DNA from: Nocardia vulneris
GTDB lineage: Bacteria; Actinomycetota; Actinomycetes; Mycobacteriales; Mycobacteriaceae
DNA: 64,000 nucleotides
Direction of reading: 5' to 3'
Assembly (NCBI RefSeq): GCF_001613425.1
Contig: NZ_BDCI01000022.1
Location: forward strand, 62,001-126,000
This document shows, one piece after another, positions 62,437-64,000 of the stretch. A model generated the notes under the pieces. That model made no database searches, was not told the origin of the DNA, and was given only the letters and a program-made list of their open reading frames with translations. The position numbers and the translations under genes are program-made. The stretch's first letter is position 1. The number at the start of each line of letters is the position of its first letter.

Positions 62437-62922
62437 ATGTCGACAGCCGATTGGCGGGCGAAGGAGCTGACCCCCGGGCAGCTTTCCGAGCGTAGCGGAG
62501 TAGCAGTGTCCGCGTTGCACTTCTACGAACGCGAAGGACTCATCAGCAGCCGCCGGACCAGCGGTAATCAACGCAGATACGCCCGCGAGACGCTGCGGCG
62601 CGTCGCCTTCATCCGCATTTCCCAACGGGTCGGCATCCCGCTCAGCGAAATTCGTGACGCCCTCGATCAGCTGCCGGAAGGCCGTAACCCCACCCGCCGG
62701 GACTGGGAGACCCTGTCCACCAACTGGCGCGCCGATCTCGACGACCGGATCACTCAGCTGATTCGGTTGCGCGACAACCTCACCGGCTGCATCGGTTGCG
62801 GCTGCCTGTCGCTCGGCAGCTGCAAACTGGTCAACGAACACGACCGGCTCGGCACCGAGGGGCCCGGCGCCCGCGTGCTCGATGTGCAGCTCAACTGCGC
62901 CGCGCGGCCAGCAACCGGGTGA
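62437..62922 (+). CDS. soxR: Redox-sensitive MerR-family activator SoxR
   Basis: This is a 161 aa iron-sulfur regulator. The N-terminal MerR domain is LTPGQLSERSGVAVSALHFYEREGLI. The [2Fe-2S] ligands are four Cys at residues 118, 121, 123 and 129 (CIGCGCLSLGSC). In actinomycetes SoxR responds to redox-active small molecules rather than driving a soxS cascade. GGAGGA lies six bases before the ATG. The 3' end overlaps the convergent SDR gene by 32 bases. Confidence 0.95.
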   Translation: MSTADWRAKELTPGQLSERSGVAVSALHFYEREGLISSRRTSGNQRRYARETLRRVAFIRISQRVGIPLSEIRDALDQLPEGRNPTRRDWETLSTNWRADLDDRITQLIRLRDNLTGCIGCGCLSLGSCKLVNEHDRLGTEGPGARVLDVQLNCAARPATG

Positions 62923-63766
62923 ATCGGGCGCTCGCGCGCCGCATCACGAATTCGTAGGGATACGCGAATTTCCGCGCCCACCAATAGCCGAACCGGATGT
63001 CGAAGGACGTGTAGATCAGGAACCGGTTGCGCGCCATACCGCGCAGGATCGCCTTGGCCACGTGCTCGGGCGCGACCGCGTGCTTGGTGAACGACGCGGT
63101 GAGGCGCTGGATGCGCGGTTCCTCCCGGTCGACGCCGACCAGTTCGACGCTGTGCACCAGCGGGGTGTCCACCGCGCCGGGCACCACCAGGTGCACCGCG
63201 ATGCCGTGCTGATCCAGATCGAAGCGCAGCACCTCCGAGACGCCGCGGATGCCGTACTTGCCCGCGCTGTAGGCGGCGTGCCAGGGCAGCGCCAGCAGCC
63301 CGGCCGCCGAGGACACGTTGACCAACGCCCCGCCCTTGGCCGCGCGCACCATGGGCGGCACGAAGTTCTCGATCACGTGGATCGGGCCCATCAGATTGAC
63401 CTCGACCATGCGCCGCCAATGCTGGTGTTCGAGGTTCTCCACGGTCCCCCAGGCCGAGGTGCCCGCGATGTTCATCACGATGTCGAGGCTGCCGTGCTCG
63501 GCGTGCACCTGTTCGGCGAAGGCGGTGACGGCGTCGTAGTCGGTGATGTCGAAGGCCTTCGCGACCAGCACGACCCCGCCCTCGCGTCGGATATCGGCCA
63601 CCGTCGTGTCAAGCCCGCCTGCATCGATATCGGTGAGCACCAACTGTCCGCCCGCCGCCGCGGCGGCCTGCGCGGTGGCCCGGCCGATCCCGCTGGCAGC
63701 GCCCGTGATCAGCACTTTTGCGTCCCGCACCGTCCTGCGGCCCGATCGCCCCATACCTCGCACCAC
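62891..63766 (-). CDS. Short-chain dehydrogenase/reductase
   Basis: This is a 291 aa classical SDR. The cofactor loop is VLITGAASGIGRATAQ, followed by TDID, NIAG and the catalytic SSAAG...YSAGK (Ser, Tyr, Lys). The C-terminal 30 residues (FDIRFGYWWARKFAYPYEF) are hydrophobic and may touch the membrane, as in mycobacterial SDRs of lipid metabolism. GTG 63766 is used; ATG 63754 is possible. It may be a SoxR-regulated neighbour because the two genes overlap, but they are convergent. The substrate is unknown. Confidence 0.88.
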   Translation of the reverse strand: MVRGMGRSGRRTVRDAKVLITGAASGIGRATAQAAAAAGGQLVLTDIDAGGLDTTVADIRREGGVVLVAKAFDITDYDAVTAFAEQVHAEHGSLDIVMNIAGTSAWGTVENLEHQHWRRMVEVNLMGPIHVIENFVPPMVRAAKGGALVNVSSAAGLLALPWHAAYSAGKYGIRGVSEVLRFDLDQHGIAVHLVVPGAVDTPLVHSVELVGVDREEPRIQRLTASFTKHAVAPEHVAKAILRGMARNRFLIYTSFDIRFGYWWARKFAYPYEFVMRRASARFTRLLAARRS

Positions 63767-63824
63767 TGCGCATCCCCATCTCGAATTGCTCGAACCGGCT
63801 CACCGCAGGGTACTTGGACCGGGC

Positions 63825-64000
63825 TCAGCGGCCCAGTACGGCGAGCATTCCGGCCACCGCGCGCGGCCAGGTGTACTGCTCGGCGCGACTGCGCGCCGCC
63901 CTTCTACGACCCGCGGTCGGCATCGCCAGCACCTCGGTGACCGCCTGCGCGAACGCGGAGCCGCGGTCGGCCGCCACCGCGCCACACTCGGCGGTCACGA
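63825..64000 (-). CDS. C-terminal end of a probable group 1 glycosyltransferase (5' end outside window)
   Basis: About 58 codons are visible before the stop. The reading TAECGAVAADRGSAFAQAV, then RAEQYTWPRAVAGMLAVLG, resembles the last helix of GT4-family glycosyltransferases, where YTWPRAVA-like endings are common. The active-site part is outside the window, so donor and acceptor cannot be judged. Confidence 0.6.
   Translation of the reverse strand, partial: VTAECGAVAADRGSAFAQAVTEVLAMPTAGRRRAARSRAEQYTWPRAVAGMLAVLGR

Noticed and set aside
1..64000. CRISPR array, insertion sequence or prophage
   Set aside because: No regularly spaced repeat-spacer series, transposase, integrase or phage structural gene is visible.

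Overview
The window is high-GC actinobacterial chromosome, most likely from Nocardia or a close mycolic-acid-containing relative. Evidence: GTG/TTG starts are frequent, genes are packed with 4-bp ATGA overlaps, IdeR/DtxR-type iron boxes are present, and there is an rpfB gene, a Stealth-family gene, an ergothioneine (egt) locus and a Pmt mannosyltransferase. The gene content from arcA to mfd also matches, from memory, the M. tuberculosis Rv1001-Rv1022 neighbourhood (arcA, pmt, rsmI, metS, tatD, rpfB, ksgA, ispE, pks16, pth, rplY, prs, glmU, tetR, mfd, mazG), interrupted by lineage-specific inserts.

Layout. (1) 1-10.5 kb: a divergent metal-acquisition locus. On the minus strand lies an Opp/Dpp/Nik-type ABC importer (lipoprotein, two permeases, ATPase cut by the window edge). 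On the plus strand lies a five-gene operon: clavaminate-synthase-like oxygenase, SbnB-like dehydrogenase, SbnH-like PLP decarboxylase, SbnA-like PLP synthase and a MATE exporter. Both sides carry an iron box. There is no NRPS or NIS synthetase in view, and the set fits an EDDS-like aminopolycarboxylate metallophore. (2) 10.5-16.6 kb: terD, a PPOX-fold protein, an iron-box flavodoxin, a Stealth phosphotransferase, a CpdA-like phosphoesterase and a GldA-like dehydrogenase. (3) 16.7-25.7 kb: mazG, mfd, two TetR regulators, tRNA-Gln, glmU and prs. (4) 25.7-27.8 kb: small or uncharacterised proteins. (5) 27.8-33.9 kb: egtDCBA with a divergent egtE. (6) 33.9-40.8 kb: TetR/PlsC pair with three palindromic operators, FAAL-like ligase, pth, rplY, prfC and a SnoaL-like protein. 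(7) 41-44.3 kb: two paralogous Abi-alpha/DUF4393-like proteins flanking a DUF445 membrane protein. (8) 44.4-55.1 kb: ABC-F, LLM oxidoreductase, ispE, copZ, a DnaA-box cluster, ksgA, a secreted lipase, rpfB, tatD and metG. (9) 55.2-64 kb: TetR, PEP-mutase-like and SMP-30-like proteins, rsmI, pmt, gntR, arcA, soxR, an SDR and the end of a glycosyltransferase.

The two strongest candidates for undescribed biology are the iron-regulated aminopolycarboxylate metallophore locus at 1-10.5 kb and the Abi-alpha/DUF445/Abi-alpha module at 41-44.3 kb. All functional calls come from reading motifs and context; no database search was run.
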